Origin: an uncultured Arthrobacter sp.
GTDB lineage: Bacteria > Actinomycetota > Actinomycetes > Actinomycetales > Micrococcaceae
Assembly: GCA_937873245.1 (NCBI GenBank)
Contig: CALMVY010000248.1
Coordinates: 1-5,379 of the forward strand
DNA length: 5,379 nucleotides
Direction: 5' to 3'
The position numbers and the translations under genes were made by a program. Of the stretch, positions 1-5,379 are shown one piece after another (position 1 is the first letter of the stretch; every line of letters begins with the position of its first letter). A model generated the notes under the pieces. It was not told the DNA's origin and ran no database searches. It saw nothing but the letters and a program-made list of their open reading frames with translations.

Positions 1-1
1 G

Positions 2-1684
2 GACGGCCCCATGGAGGTCCTGTCCAAGGACGGTTCCTTCGTCGGCGAGCACATCTACACCCGGATTCCCGGCGTCGCCGTGCAGATCAACGCCTTCAAC
101 TTCCCGGTGTGGGGCATGCTGGAGAAGTTCGCGCCCGCCTTCATCGCCGGCGTGCCCACCATCGTCAAACCTGCCACGCCCACCGGCTACGTCACCGCCG
201 CCGTGGTCAGGGCGATGATCGAATCCGGCATCCTGCCCAAGGGTTCGCTGCAGCTGATTTCCGGCTCGGTCCGCACCATGCTGGACCACCTCGACTACCG
301 CGACATCGTGGCCTTCACCGGCTCCGCCTCCACCGCGAACACGCTCAAGTCCCACGTCAACGTGGTCAAGGGCGGGGTCCGCTTCACCTCGGAAACCGAC
401 TCCCTGAACGCCTCCATCCTGGGCCCGGACGCCGTCAAGGGCACCCCGGAATTCGACGCCTTCATCAAGTCCCTCGTCACCGAGATGACCGCGAAGGCCG
501 GCCAGAAGTGCACCTCGATCCGGCGCGCCATCGTGCCGCAGGAGCTGGTGCAGGACGTCGTCACCGCCGTCGGGGAACGGATCCGGGAACGCGTTGTCCT
601 GGGCGACCCGCGCGCCGAGGGCGTCAACATGGGCGCCCTGGCCTCCCTGGAGCAGCTCGCCGATGTGCGCGCGGCCGTCCAGTCCATGCTCGACGCCGGC
701 GGCGAACTCGCCTACGGCACGCTCGATTCGCCGAAGGTCACCAGCGCGGACGGCACGGTCGGCGTCGTCGACGACGGCGCGTTTATGTCCCCCGTGCTGC
801 TGAGCTGGGCTGATCCGGAAGCCGAAGAGGTCCACTCGCTGGAGGCCTTCGGTCCGGTGTCGTCGGTGATCGGCTACACGGACCTGCCCGACGCCGTCCG
901 CCTCGCCGCCCGCGGCGGCGGCTCGCTCGTCGCCTCGGTCTGCACCAACGATCCGGAGGTCGCCCGTGAGCTCGTCACCGGTATCGCCGCCCACCACGGC
1001 CGGGTGCACATGCTCAACCGCGAGGACGCCCGCAGCTCCACCGGCCACGGTTCGCCGGTCCCGCACCTGGTCCACGGCGGCCCCGGCCGTGCCGGCGGCG
1101 GCGAGGAGCTCGGCGGCATCCGCTCCGTCCTGCACCACATGCAGCGCACCGCCATCCAGGGCTCGCCGAACATGCTGACCGCCGTCACGGGTGTCTGGCA
1201 CACCGGCGCTGACCGGAACTTCACGCTCGAGACCGAAGGCCAGCACCCGTTCCGGAAGCACCTGAACACCCTGCACATCGGGGATGCCATCCGCTCCGGC
1301 CTGCGCGAAGTGAGCCTGGACGAGATCACGAAGTTCGCCAACTCCACCGGCGACACCTTCTACGCCCACACCAACCAGGAAGCCGCCGAGGCCAACCCGT
1401 TCTTCCCGGGCATCGTGGCGCACGGCTACCTGCTGCTGGCCTGGGGTGCCGGGCTGTTCGTGGAGCCTGCCCCGGGCCCGGTCCTGGCGAACTACGGCCT
1501 GGAGAACCTGCGCTTCATCACCCCGGTGGCAGCAGGCGATTCCATCCGCGTCACCCTGACCGCCAAGAAGATCACCCCGCGCGAGACCGACGAGTACGGC
1601 GAGGTGGCCTGGGACGCGGTCCTGACCAACCAGAACGACGAAATCGTGGCCACGTACGACGTCCTCACCCTCGTGGAGAAGTAG
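2..1684 (+). CDS. paaZ: Bifunctional PaaZ: oxepin-CoA hydrolase / semialdehyde dehydrogenase (5' partial)
   Basis: Cytoplasmic two-domain enzyme of aerobic phenylacetate breakdown. The C-terminal hydratase domain opens 2-oxepin-2(3H)-ylideneacetyl-CoA. The N-terminal NADP-dependent aldehyde dehydrogenase domain oxidises the resulting semialdehyde to 3-oxo-5,6-dehydrosuberyl-CoA. Residues are numbered from the ATG at 11. The dehydrogenase part shows the oxyanion-hole Asn in NAFNFP (N30), K53 in VKPA, FTGS (102-105), the PaaZ-specific ETDSLN with catalytic Glu128, and GQKC with nucleophile Cys167. The MaoC-like part (about 400-557) shows TGDTFYAH with the Asp448/His453 pair, then VAHGYLLL and ANYGLENLRF. 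Full-length relatives are about 680-700 residues, so about 130 N-terminal residues lie left of the window. The frame is open to base 2, so the ATG at 11 is internal. The reading frame is intact and the G/C-ending codons look actinobacterial. The identification is secure. Confidence 0.95.
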   Translation, partial: DGPMEVLSKDGSFVGEHIYTRIPGVAVQINAFNFPVWGMLEKFAPAFIAGVPTIVKPATPTGYVTAAVVRAMIESGILPKGSLQLISGSVRTMLDHLDYRDIVAFTGSASTANTLKSHVNVVKGGVRFTSETDSLNASILGPDAVKGTPEFDAFIKSLVTEMTAKAGQKCTSIRRAIVPQELVQDVVTAVGERIRERVVLGDPRAEGVNMGALASLEQLADVRAAVQSMLDAGGELAYGTLDSPKVTSADGTVGVVDDGAFMSPVLLSWADPEAEEVHSLEAFGPVSSVIGYTDLPDAVRLAARGGGSLVASVCTNDPEVARELVTGIAAHHGRVHMLNREDARSSTGHGSPVPHLVHGGPGRAGGGEELGGIRSVLHHMQRTAIQGSPNMLTAVTGVWHTGADRNFTLETEGQHPFRKHLNTLHIGDAIRSGLREVSLDEITKFANSTGDTFYAHTNQEAAEANPFFPGIVAHGYLLLAWGAGLFVEPAPGPVLANYGLENLRFITPVAAGDSIRVTLTAKKITPRETDEYGEVAWDAVLTNQNDEIVATYDVLTLVEK

Positions 1685-1707
1685 CCACGGACCTGCACTA
1701 CTTTTCT

Positions 1708-1770
1708 CGCCGAGGTGAGATTTCGCGCCCATTGTCCCCGCGGACATGGGCGTGAAGTCTCACCTCGGCG
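1708..1770 (+). repeat. Long near-perfect hairpin downstream of paaZ (terminator or REP-like element)
   Basis: It begins 24 bases after the paaZ stop. The outer 13 bp (1708-1720 with 1758-1770) pair perfectly. Pairing continues inward through 1721-1732 with 1746-1757, using two G-U pairs (1721/1757 and 1725/1753). After a single bulged T at 1733, a 4-bp stem closes a CCGC loop at 1738-1741. That makes about 29 bp in one arm. Both wobble pairs are G-U only in the + strand RNA and would be A-C mismatches in the opposite transcript, so the structure favours paaZ-direction transcripts. No T-run follows, as is common for actinobacterial hairpins. It may stop paaZ transcription, or be a copy of a dispersed intergenic palindrome. 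Confidence 0.7.
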
Positions 1771-1811
1771 TTAGATCGCAAGCTCTTTCTTCCCTGCTCC
1801 GGCGTAAAATT

Positions 1812-1823
1812 TCCTACGTAGGA
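1812..1823. promoter_or_regulatory. 12-bp perfect palindrome overlapping the VOC gene ribosome binding site
   Basis: TCCTACGTAGGA is its own reverse complement and covers the first bases of the Shine-Dalgarno of the following gene. It lies just downstream of TAAAAT (1805-1810), a possible -10 element; I see no convincing -35. The position would suit an operator. In RNA the palindrome has no real loop, so hairpin sequestration is unlikely. Its binding partner is unknown and its function is inferred from position only. Confidence 0.3.
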
Positions 1824-1826
1824 GGT
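1820..1826 (+). promoter_or_regulatory. Strong Shine-Dalgarno that sets the VOC gene start
   Basis: AGGAGGT stands six bases before the ATG at 1833 and is close to the ideal anti-16S match. It decides against the upstream in-frame ATG at 1746, which lies inside the long hairpin and has no ribosome binding site. Confidence 0.8.
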
Positions 1827-1832
1827 GGCGAA

Positions 1833-2240
1833 ATGACCCTAGTACTCAACAAAGCCACAACAGTCCTGCCCGTCGACGATGCAGAACGTGCCCGGCATTT
1901 TTATGCCGACACCCTGGGGCTCCCGCACCATGGCGTGGCAGACGACGGAAGTGAAATGTTCGGCAGCGAGGGCGGCCCCATGCTGCAGCTGATGCCCGTC
2001 AGGGACGGAAAGCACTCCGAGCACACGGCCCTGAGTTTCGAAGTCTCCGAGATCGAGCGGACCGTCCAGGAAATGGAGTCCAAAGGCGTCCAGTTCCAGG
2101 ACTATGACCTGCCGGAGCTCAAGACCGAGAACCACATCTGTACAACGGATTCGGAGAAGTGTGCCTGGTTCATGGACTCGGAGCACAACATCCTGTGCGT
2201 TCACGAGAACATCACTTCGATAGCTGACTACCAGCTCTGA
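1833..2240 (+). CDS. VOC-superfamily (glyoxalase/bleomycin-resistance fold) protein
   Basis: A 135-residue single-domain protein of the vicinal oxygen chelate fold, typical length for the family. The first beta-alpha module is TTVLPVDDAERARHFYADTLGLP (about residues 9-31). The second begins with HTALSFEV (64-71) followed by a helix (72-86). The module ends in FMDSEHNILCVHE, a variant of the usual 'DPDGN...E' ending, with Glu125 at the normal metal-ligand position and His64 as another likely ligand. The first strand lacks the usual ligand His, so the metal site may be incomplete. Family members include glyoxalases, ring-cleaving dioxygenases, isomerases and drug-binding proteins; the substrate cannot be told from sequence. 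It follows paaZ on the same strand but is separated by a hairpin and has its own strong Shine-Dalgarno, so it is probably transcribed separately. A role in phenylacetate breakdown is not shown. Confidence 0.85.
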   Translation: MTLVLNKATTVLPVDDAERARHFYADTLGLPHHGVADDGSEMFGSEGGPMLQLMPVRDGKHSEHTALSFEVSEIERTVQEMESKGVQFQDYDLPELKTENHICTTDSEKCAWFMDSEHNILCVHENITSIADYQL

Positions 2241-2378
2241 CGGAGCTCCGATCGGCGGACAGAATCACGGCGTCCCGGCTCAGCGGGGCGCCGCTCTTGT
2301 GGGCCGGTCCGTCAGCGGGGCGGGGGCACATTGACACGGACACGCCGGTACCCGGTGGCGAAATGAGCCCGGCGGCCC
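2241..2378. other. Convergent intergenic gap with palindrome and short direct repeat
   Basis: This separates the 3' ends of the VOC gene (+) and the DUF427 gene (-). Immediately after the VOC stop is the perfect palindrome CGGAGCTCCG (2241-2250). An 11-bp direct repeat, TCAGCGGGGCG, occurs at 2280-2290 and 2312-2322; the first copy can form a small stem, AGCGG with CCGCT (2282-2286/2291-2295). No T-tailed terminator or gene is visible. These small GC-rich features may contribute to termination from either side, but they are weak. Confidence 0.35.
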
Positions 2379-3281
2379 TCAAAGTGCCCCCGGACCGCCG
2401 GCCGCGGGACCGCCGGGAACCGGACTGCCCGGACCGTCCGGTCGGGACCACGGGGTCACGGGGCGGGCCTGGAGCACGCCGTCGACCCTCAGGTCCACCC
2501 GCTCGTTGAAGAAGCTGATGAGGCCGTGGATCTGGGCGGCGTCGACGTACCGCCGGTCATAGCTCCACGCTAGGTTCGTGCCCTGCGCGGAGGCCGGGTA
2601 GCTCCAGTAGCTGGCCTGGCCCTTGTAGGGGCAGACCGTCCGCTTGGGGCTCTCCTCCAGCAGGTCCAGCCGCACGTCCGCCGGCGGGATGTAGTAGCGC
2701 ACCGGGAGCATCGTCTCGTAAAGCAGTTGCGCGCCGTTCGTGCTGGCCAGCGTCACGCCGTCGAGCGCCACCTCCACGTCCACGGACGACGCGCGGATGT
2801 CCACGCGGTGGAACGGATCGCGGGGGTGGCCGATGATCTCCTCATCGTCCTCAAGCCAGTCGAAGGCCGGGAACGCCAGGATGACATAGCCCGCCAGATC
2901 GGGGTCCTCCGGCCGGAAGGCGGCCCGGGGAGCGGCCGCCGTTCCCGTGACGACGTCGAGTTCCTCGCCTGCGACGGTGTGCTTGCCAAACGCCGTTCCG
3001 GGGTCAAGGGATGTCGGTGCCGCTCCTTGGCGAAGGGCGAAGGGATGCTCCTCGACCAGGCCGGCTGGCAGGGCCGGCGCGGCGAGCCCGGCCAGGAGTT
3101 CCTGCTCCGGCACGGCATAGACGGGTGTGATCCGCCGCGGTTCCCAGATCAGATACGCCTGCACCGTATCGACGACGGCGGTCCCGGCGAGGCTCGCGCG
3201 GACCCGCTTGGGGGTGGGTTCGTACCGCAACTGGGGGAAGGTGCCCATGAGCACCGTGGATAGTCTGGTGGCCATCCTCAC
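2379..3281 (-). CDS. Tandem DUF427 (NTP_transf_9-type) protein
   Basis: A 300-residue soluble protein with two DUF427-like modules. The N-terminal copy is around residues 18-60 (RYEPTPKRVRASLAGTAVVD, then IWEPRRITPVYAVP). The better-conserved C-terminal copy is around 158-270. It includes the family signature TVCPYKGQASYW (215-226), preceded by the ETMLPVRYYIPPADV stretch and followed by AWSYDRRYVDAAQIHGLISFFNERVDLRVDG. The last 20 residues form a Pro/Gly/Ala-rich tail beyond the usual domain end. The family's biochemical role is not established despite its database name. The start is uncertain: GTG at 3281 and ATG at 3275 are two codons apart and neither has a good Shine-Dalgarno; ATG at 3248 is also possible. 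It lies 51 bases downstream of the TetR gene on the same strand, so the two may be co-transcribed. Confidence 0.85.
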   Translation of the reverse strand: MRMATRLSTVLMGTFPQLRYEPTPKRVRASLAGTAVVDTVQAYLIWEPRRITPVYAVPEQELLAGLAAPALPAGLVEEHPFALRQGAAPTSLDPGTAFGKHTVAGEELDVVTGTAAAPRAAFRPEDPDLAGYVILAFPAFDWLEDDEEIIGHPRDPFHRVDIRASSVDVEVALDGVTLASTNGAQLLYETMLPVRYYIPPADVRLDLLEESPKRTVCPYKGQASYWSYPASAQGTNLAWSYDRRYVDAAQIHGLISFFNERVDLRVDGVLQARPVTPWSRPDGPGSPVPGGPAAGGPGAL

Positions 3282-3332
3282 AGGGTGGCCCCGACGCCCT
3301 GGCCCGTCAACGGGACTGCCGTCCGGGGTGGA

Positions 3333-3938
3333 CTACTGCGGGACGTGGAGGCCGTGGAAGGCCATGGTGATGACGTCGTCGGCCAGTTTCTCGGGGGAGA
3401 GGGAGCCTCCGGGTTTGTACCACTCGACGATCGAGTTGATGGTGCCAAAGAGCAGCCGGGTGACCGTGCGGGGGTCGATGTCCTGGCGGAGCGATCCCTC
3501 GTCGCGGGCGGCGGAAATCAGGGCCGCCACCTTGTGGTCGAAGGCCCGCCGGCGTTCCATCGCGTCGCGCTCGATCTCGGTGTTGCCGCGCAGGCGCAGC
3601 AGGAGGGTCACGAACGGAAGCCGCTCCACCAGCACCGAGATGGTCTGGCGGAGGACGAACTCCAGCCGGGCCTCGGCGGTGCCGGTCTGGGCCTGCGGCT
3701 GGTCCAGGATGGCCTCGAGGCCGCCCAGGGCGTGGTCCAGCGCGAGCTTCAGGAGGTCGCCCTTGGACGGCACATGGTGGTAGATGGCTGACTTGGAGAT
3801 GCCCAGATTCTCGGCGAGGATGCCCATGGACGTGGCGTCGTAACCATGGCGGTTGAACACGTCAACAGCGATCACCAGCACCGACTGCTGGTCATAACCG
3901 GGCCGGCCGCGTTTCGTGGTTGTTGCTGTTGTGGGCAT
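3333..3938 (-). CDS. paaR: TetR/AcrR-family regulator, probable PaaR-type repressor of phenylacetate genes
   Basis: A complete 201-residue TetR regulator. After a short basic N-terminus (TTTKRGRPG), residues 17-62 form the DNA-binding domain. Its helix-turn-helix core is ATSMGILAENLGISKSAIYHHVPSKGDLL (35-63), matching the family consensus closely. The C-terminal domain (about 65-201), with VEWYKPGGSLSPEKLADDVITMAFHGL, resembles TetR regulators of acyl-CoA catabolism that respond to CoA thioesters. It lies directly downstream of paaK on the same strand (86-base gap) and in the same neighbourhood as paaZ. Actinobacterial PaaR proteins (for example in Corynebacterium) are TetR repressors released by phenylacetyl-CoA. 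The family call is secure; the PaaR role is inferred from context. The ribosome binding site (GTGAGAAA before the ATG at 3938) is weak. Confidence 0.88.
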   Translation of the reverse strand: MPTTATTTKRGRPGYDQQSVLVIAVDVFNRHGYDATSMGILAENLGISKSAIYHHVPSKGDLLKLALDHALGGLEAILDQPQAQTGTAEARLEFVLRQTISVLVERLPFVTLLLRLRGNTEIERDAMERRRAFDHKVAALISAARDEGSLRQDIDPRTVTRLLFGTINSIVEWYKPGGSLSPEKLADDVITMAFHGLHVPQ

Positions 3939-3970
3939 AGTCGCTAGTTTCTCACGATCAGGAGACCGGT

Positions 3971-4011
3971 CAGCCCGCCGGGTGGCCCTGGTGGGCCGGC
4001 CCGGCGGGCTG
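3971..4011. terminator. GC-rich inverted repeat between paaK and the TetR gene
   Basis: A perfect 12-bp stem (3971-3982 CAGCCCGCCGGG with 4000-4011) encloses a second short stem (GGCCC 3984-3988 with GGGCC 3993-3997) around a TGGT loop. It starts 13 bases beyond the paaK stop and lies upstream of the TetR start on the - strand. It could attenuate or end paaK transcription before the regulator, or stabilise the paaK 3' end. There is no T-tract on either side. A neighbouring 8-bp palindrome, GACCGGTC (3964-3971), might be part of a regulator site but is too short to call. Confidence 0.5.
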
Positions 4012-4024
4012 GACAGGATAGGGG

Positions 4025-4699
4025 TCAGGCCTTGGGGCGCAGGTCGTAGATCCGGCGGAGCTTGCCGTTGGACCGCTCCAGGGAGCCGGGCTCGACGACG
4101 TCGACGGCGCAGGAGGAGCCGACGTGGATCTTGATCTGCTGCTGCAGGACCTTGGCAGCGGAGGCAACACCCTCGACCGTGACGGACTCGCGGCGTTCGA
4201 TCCTGACGGTCAGCTGGTCCATGCGCTGGCCCTCGGGGCGGGTGAGTTCGAGCTGGAAGTGCGGGCTCAGCTCGGGGATGCGCAACGCGATCTCCTCGAT
4301 CTGGGAGGGGAACAGGTTCACGCCGCGCAGGATGATCATGTCGTCGCTGCGGCCGGTGATGCGTCCCATCCGGCGGTGCGCGGGGCGGGCCGTGCCGGGG
4401 AGCAGGCGGGTGAGGTCCTTGGTGCGGTACCGGATGATGGGCAGCGCTTCCTTGGTCAGCGAGGTGAACACCAGTTCGCCGATCTCGCCATCCGGTAACA
4501 CCGCGCCGGTCATCGGATCGATCACCTCCGGGTAGAAATGATCCTCCCAGACATGCGGCCCGTCTTTGCTCTCGACGCATTCGCAGGCAACGCCGGGGCC
4601 GATCACCTCCGATAGGCCGTACATGTCGACCACGTTGAGATCGAACGCCTGCTCGATCTCCTCGCGCATGGCGTTGGTCCAGGGCTCGGCGCCGAACAC
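4025..4699 (-). CDS. paaK: Phenylacetate-CoA ligase PaaK, C-terminal fragment (chimeric)
   Basis: The C-terminal half of the ligase that converts phenylacetate, ATP and CoA to phenylacetyl-CoA, the entry step of the pathway. Counted from the in-frame GTG at 4699 (an ordinary Val codon in the family, not a natural start): FGAEPWT (2-8), adenylation motif YGLSE (27-31), WEDHFYPE (51-58), GELVFTSLTKEA (74-85), YRTKDLT (91-97), GRSDDMIILRG (116-126) and the C-terminal catalytic Lys213 in NGKLRRIYDL. The frame extends upstream to the deletion point near 4747, including a family-typical QGVDPRKSSLKIGV. Residues after about 97 match actinobacterial PaaK; residues before about 74 match alphaproteobacterial PaaK. 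The N-terminal half is encoded in another frame further right. Not expected to be active alone. Confidence 0.85.
   Translation of the reverse strand: MFGAEPWTNAMREEIEQAFDLNVVDMYGLSEVIGPGVACECVESKDGPHVWEDHFYPEVIDPMTGAVLPDGEIGELVFTSLTKEALPIIRYRTKDLTRLLPGTARPAHRRMGRITGRSDDMIILRGVNLFPSQIEEIALRIPELSPHFQLELTRPEGQRMDQLTVRIERRESVTVEGVASAAKVLQQQIKIHVGSSCAVDVVEPGSLERSNGKLRRIYDLRPKA
4409..4480. other. Apparent junction between actinobacterial and alphaproteobacterial paaK sequence
   Basis: This interval encodes GELVFTSLTKEALPIIRYRTKDLT, a segment nearly identical across PaaK proteins of different phyla. To the left on the map (protein C-terminus) the wording NLFPSQIEEIALRIPELSPH and RPEGQRMDQLTV is Arthrobacter-like. 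To the right, VDMYGLSEVIGPGVACECVE and DHFYPEVIDPMTGAVLPDGE is Bradyrhizobium-like, and a rare TTA Leu codon appears (4493-4495). The exact crossover cannot be fixed by eye. Confidence 0.6.
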
Positions 4700-4707
4700 G
4701 CCGATCT

Positions 4708-5091
4708 TCAGCGACGATTTGCGCGGATCGACGCCTTGCGCGCGGAGCCGACCACCGTCGGCTTGCCGGTGGCGCCGGACGAGGCATGGATGCGCGCGAC
4801 CTGCTCGCGCGGCACCGCGAACATGCCGAACGGATAATGCCGGCGCAGGTCATCTTTGGCGATGAAGGGAAACTTCGTGAGGTCGGAAAGGTCGCGCAGG
4901 TCGCCGGGATGCACGCCGGCGCGATCGAACGCGATCCGGTAATGGCCGACATTCCGGTACGCGTGATTGAGCGACCATGTCAGCCGCTTCAATTGCAGCG
5001 CCGCGATCTCATCGCGCGAAGCGATCTCGATCGGTTCCAATTCGTGCCGGCGCGGCGCAAGGTCGGCGCCTTTGATGCTGAGTCCCGTCAT
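4708..5091 (-). pseudogene. paaK: Phenylacetate-CoA ligase PaaK, N-terminal fragment, frameshifted
   Basis: Starts at ATG 5091 and keeps the PaaK N-terminus: LEPIEIASRDEIAALQLKRL, LNHAYRNVGHYRIAFDRAGV, then FPFIAKDDLRRHYPFGMFAV and the nucleotide-binding loop IHASSGATGKPTVVG. Many relatives have SSGTTGKP, so Thr to Ala in the loop is a modest variation. After VVG (codon at 4747-4749) the family continues YTxxD and about 90 further residues, including YGYGLFTGGLGAHYGAE. Here the sequence jumps directly to the QGVDPRKSS region in another frame, so this frame reads through 13 unrelated codons and stops. The missing length is about 270 bases and not a multiple of three, so no full-length enzyme can be made. 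Sequence style is alphaproteobacterial. The ribosome binding site is weak. Confidence 0.85.
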
Positions 5092-5105
5092 AGCCCCACT
5101 CGCTC

Positions 5106-5184
5106 ATTCCCGCGCAAGCGGGAATCCAGAGTTACTATTTCTGAGGCTCCAACATTCCGCCCTGGGTCCCCGCTTTCGCGGGAC
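5106..5184. repeat. Pair of REP-like hairpins upstream of paaK
   Basis: Hairpin one is a perfect 8-bp stem, ATTCCCGC/GCGGGAAT, with GCAA loop (5106-5125). Hairpin two (5166-5184) pairs GTCCC and GC with GC and GGGAC around TTTC, with one bulged C at 5171. The two are about 40 bases apart, in the opposed 'attcccgc...' and 'gtccccgc...' forms that recur together in intergenic regions of many proteobacteria. They fill the gap between the partial gene at the right edge and paaK. They are probably a mobile-type extragenic palindrome pair rather than a site specific to paaK. Confidence 0.7.
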
Positions 5185-5221
5185 GAGCGGAGTAGGTTTG
5201 CGAGAATCTGCGCATGCCGAA

Positions 5222-5379
5222 TCACAACTTCCGCTGCGCCGCGTTCCAGTGCTTTTCCAGATTGGCGATCAGCGCCGGACTGAAATGGCAATAGGCCTGC
5301 TCGCGGCAATAGACCGCCATATAAAGGCGGAACGTGTCGAGCGGCTCCTCGCCGACTTGGAAGGCGCGACGGTTGCCGG
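5222..5379 (-). CDS. Unrecognised protein, C-terminal 51 residues (5' partial)
   Basis: An open frame enters from the right edge (first whole codon at 5377) and ends at TGA 5222-5224. It reads GNRRAFQVGEEPLDTFRLY, continues through YCREQAYCHFSPALIANLEKHW, and ends NAAQRKL. The composition (two Cys, aromatic-rich middle, amphipathic basic end) and GC-rich third positions look like real coding sequence, and the stop is followed by the REP-like pair, as expected for an intergenic boundary. I do not recognise the family. It is on the same strand as paaK, 130 bases upstream, and probably belongs to the alphaproteobacterial part. It is too short for a functional call. Confidence 0.6.
   Translation of the reverse strand, partial: GNRRAFQVGEEPLDTFRLYMAVYCREQAYCHFSPALIANLEKHWNAAQRKL

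Noticed and set aside
1746..1832. A 29-residue N-terminal extension of the VOC protein from ATG 1746
   Set aside because: That ATG lies within the hairpin and has no ribosome binding site. The ATG at 1833 has an ideal Shine-Dalgarno and gives the normal family length.
2727..3263. Long + strand open frame opposite the DUF427 gene
   Set aside because: Its His/Arg/Gly-rich translation has no family features, while the - strand frame gives a clear DUF427 signature.
3296..3320. Small inverted repeat CCCGT-CA-ACGGG between the TetR and DUF427 genes as a terminator
   Set aside because: Five base pairs with a two-base gap cannot form a stable hairpin, and there is no T-tract.
3333..4952. A 539-codon open frame on the - strand that extends the TetR frame far upstream through paaK
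   Set aside because: Only the last 201 codons form a TetR protein. The upstream part is Arg/Pro/Ala-rich out-of-frame reading of paaK, a usual effect of high GC. The TetR start is the ATG at 3938.
4786..5283. A + strand 165-codon frame containing a FPRKRESR-like stretch
   Set aside because: That peptide is the well-known spurious translation of the ATTCCCGCGCAAGCGGGAAT repeat. The frame is antisense to paaK and crosses the intergenic hairpins.
1..5379. CRISPR arrays, tRNA or rRNA genes, insertion sequences, toxin-antitoxin or defence genes
   Set aside because: No regular spaced repeats, cloverleaf, transposase motifs, terminal inverted repeats or defence-type proteins are visible on either strand.

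Overview
The window carries part of a phenylacetate (paa) catabolic cluster, but its two ends look as if they come from different bacteria. Positions 1 to about 4410 are high-GC, with strongly G/C-ending codons. The proteins there (PaaZ, a VOC-fold protein, a tandem DUF427 protein, a PaaR-like TetR regulator and the C-terminus of PaaK) look actinobacterial, most like Arthrobacter and relatives. From about 4480 to the right end, the sequence looks alphaproteobacterial, Bradyrhizobium/Rhodopseudomonas-like. The PaaK wording changes there, and the right intergenic region holds a pair of hairpins of the 'ATTCCCGC-GCAA-GCGGGAAT' type scattered through proteobacterial genomes. These taxonomic assignments come from remembered family sequences, not from a search.

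Layout, left to right. (1) paaZ on +, 5'-truncated by the window edge: aldehyde dehydrogenase plus MaoC-type hydratase, the ring-opening enzyme of the pathway. (2) A long, almost fully paired hairpin just after paaZ. (3) A small VOC-superfamily gene on + with a strong Shine-Dalgarno that overlaps a palindrome. (4) A 138-bp convergent gap. (5) On -, a DUF427 protein and, upstream of it, a complete TetR-family regulator. (6) A GC-rich inverted repeat. (7) On -, a broken phenylacetate-CoA ligase gene. (8) A 130-bp intergenic region with two REP-like hairpins. (9) On -, the last 51 codons of an unrecognised gene that runs off the window.

In the pathway, PaaK activates phenylacetate to phenylacetyl-CoA, the PaaABCDE epoxidase and PaaG isomerase (not in the window) make the oxepin-CoA, and PaaZ hydrolyses and oxidises it. 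PaaR-type TetR proteins usually repress these genes and are released by phenylacetyl-CoA, so the regulator next to paaK fits.

The most notable observation is paaK itself. It appears to be an inter-phylum chimera joined inside its most conserved segment (about 4409-4480). It also lacks roughly 90 codons, with a frameshift, at about 4744-4749. An assembly or contamination artefact in a conserved gene is the simplest explanation; recombination between distant paaK genes is the more exciting one. I do not see a clearly new biological system here.
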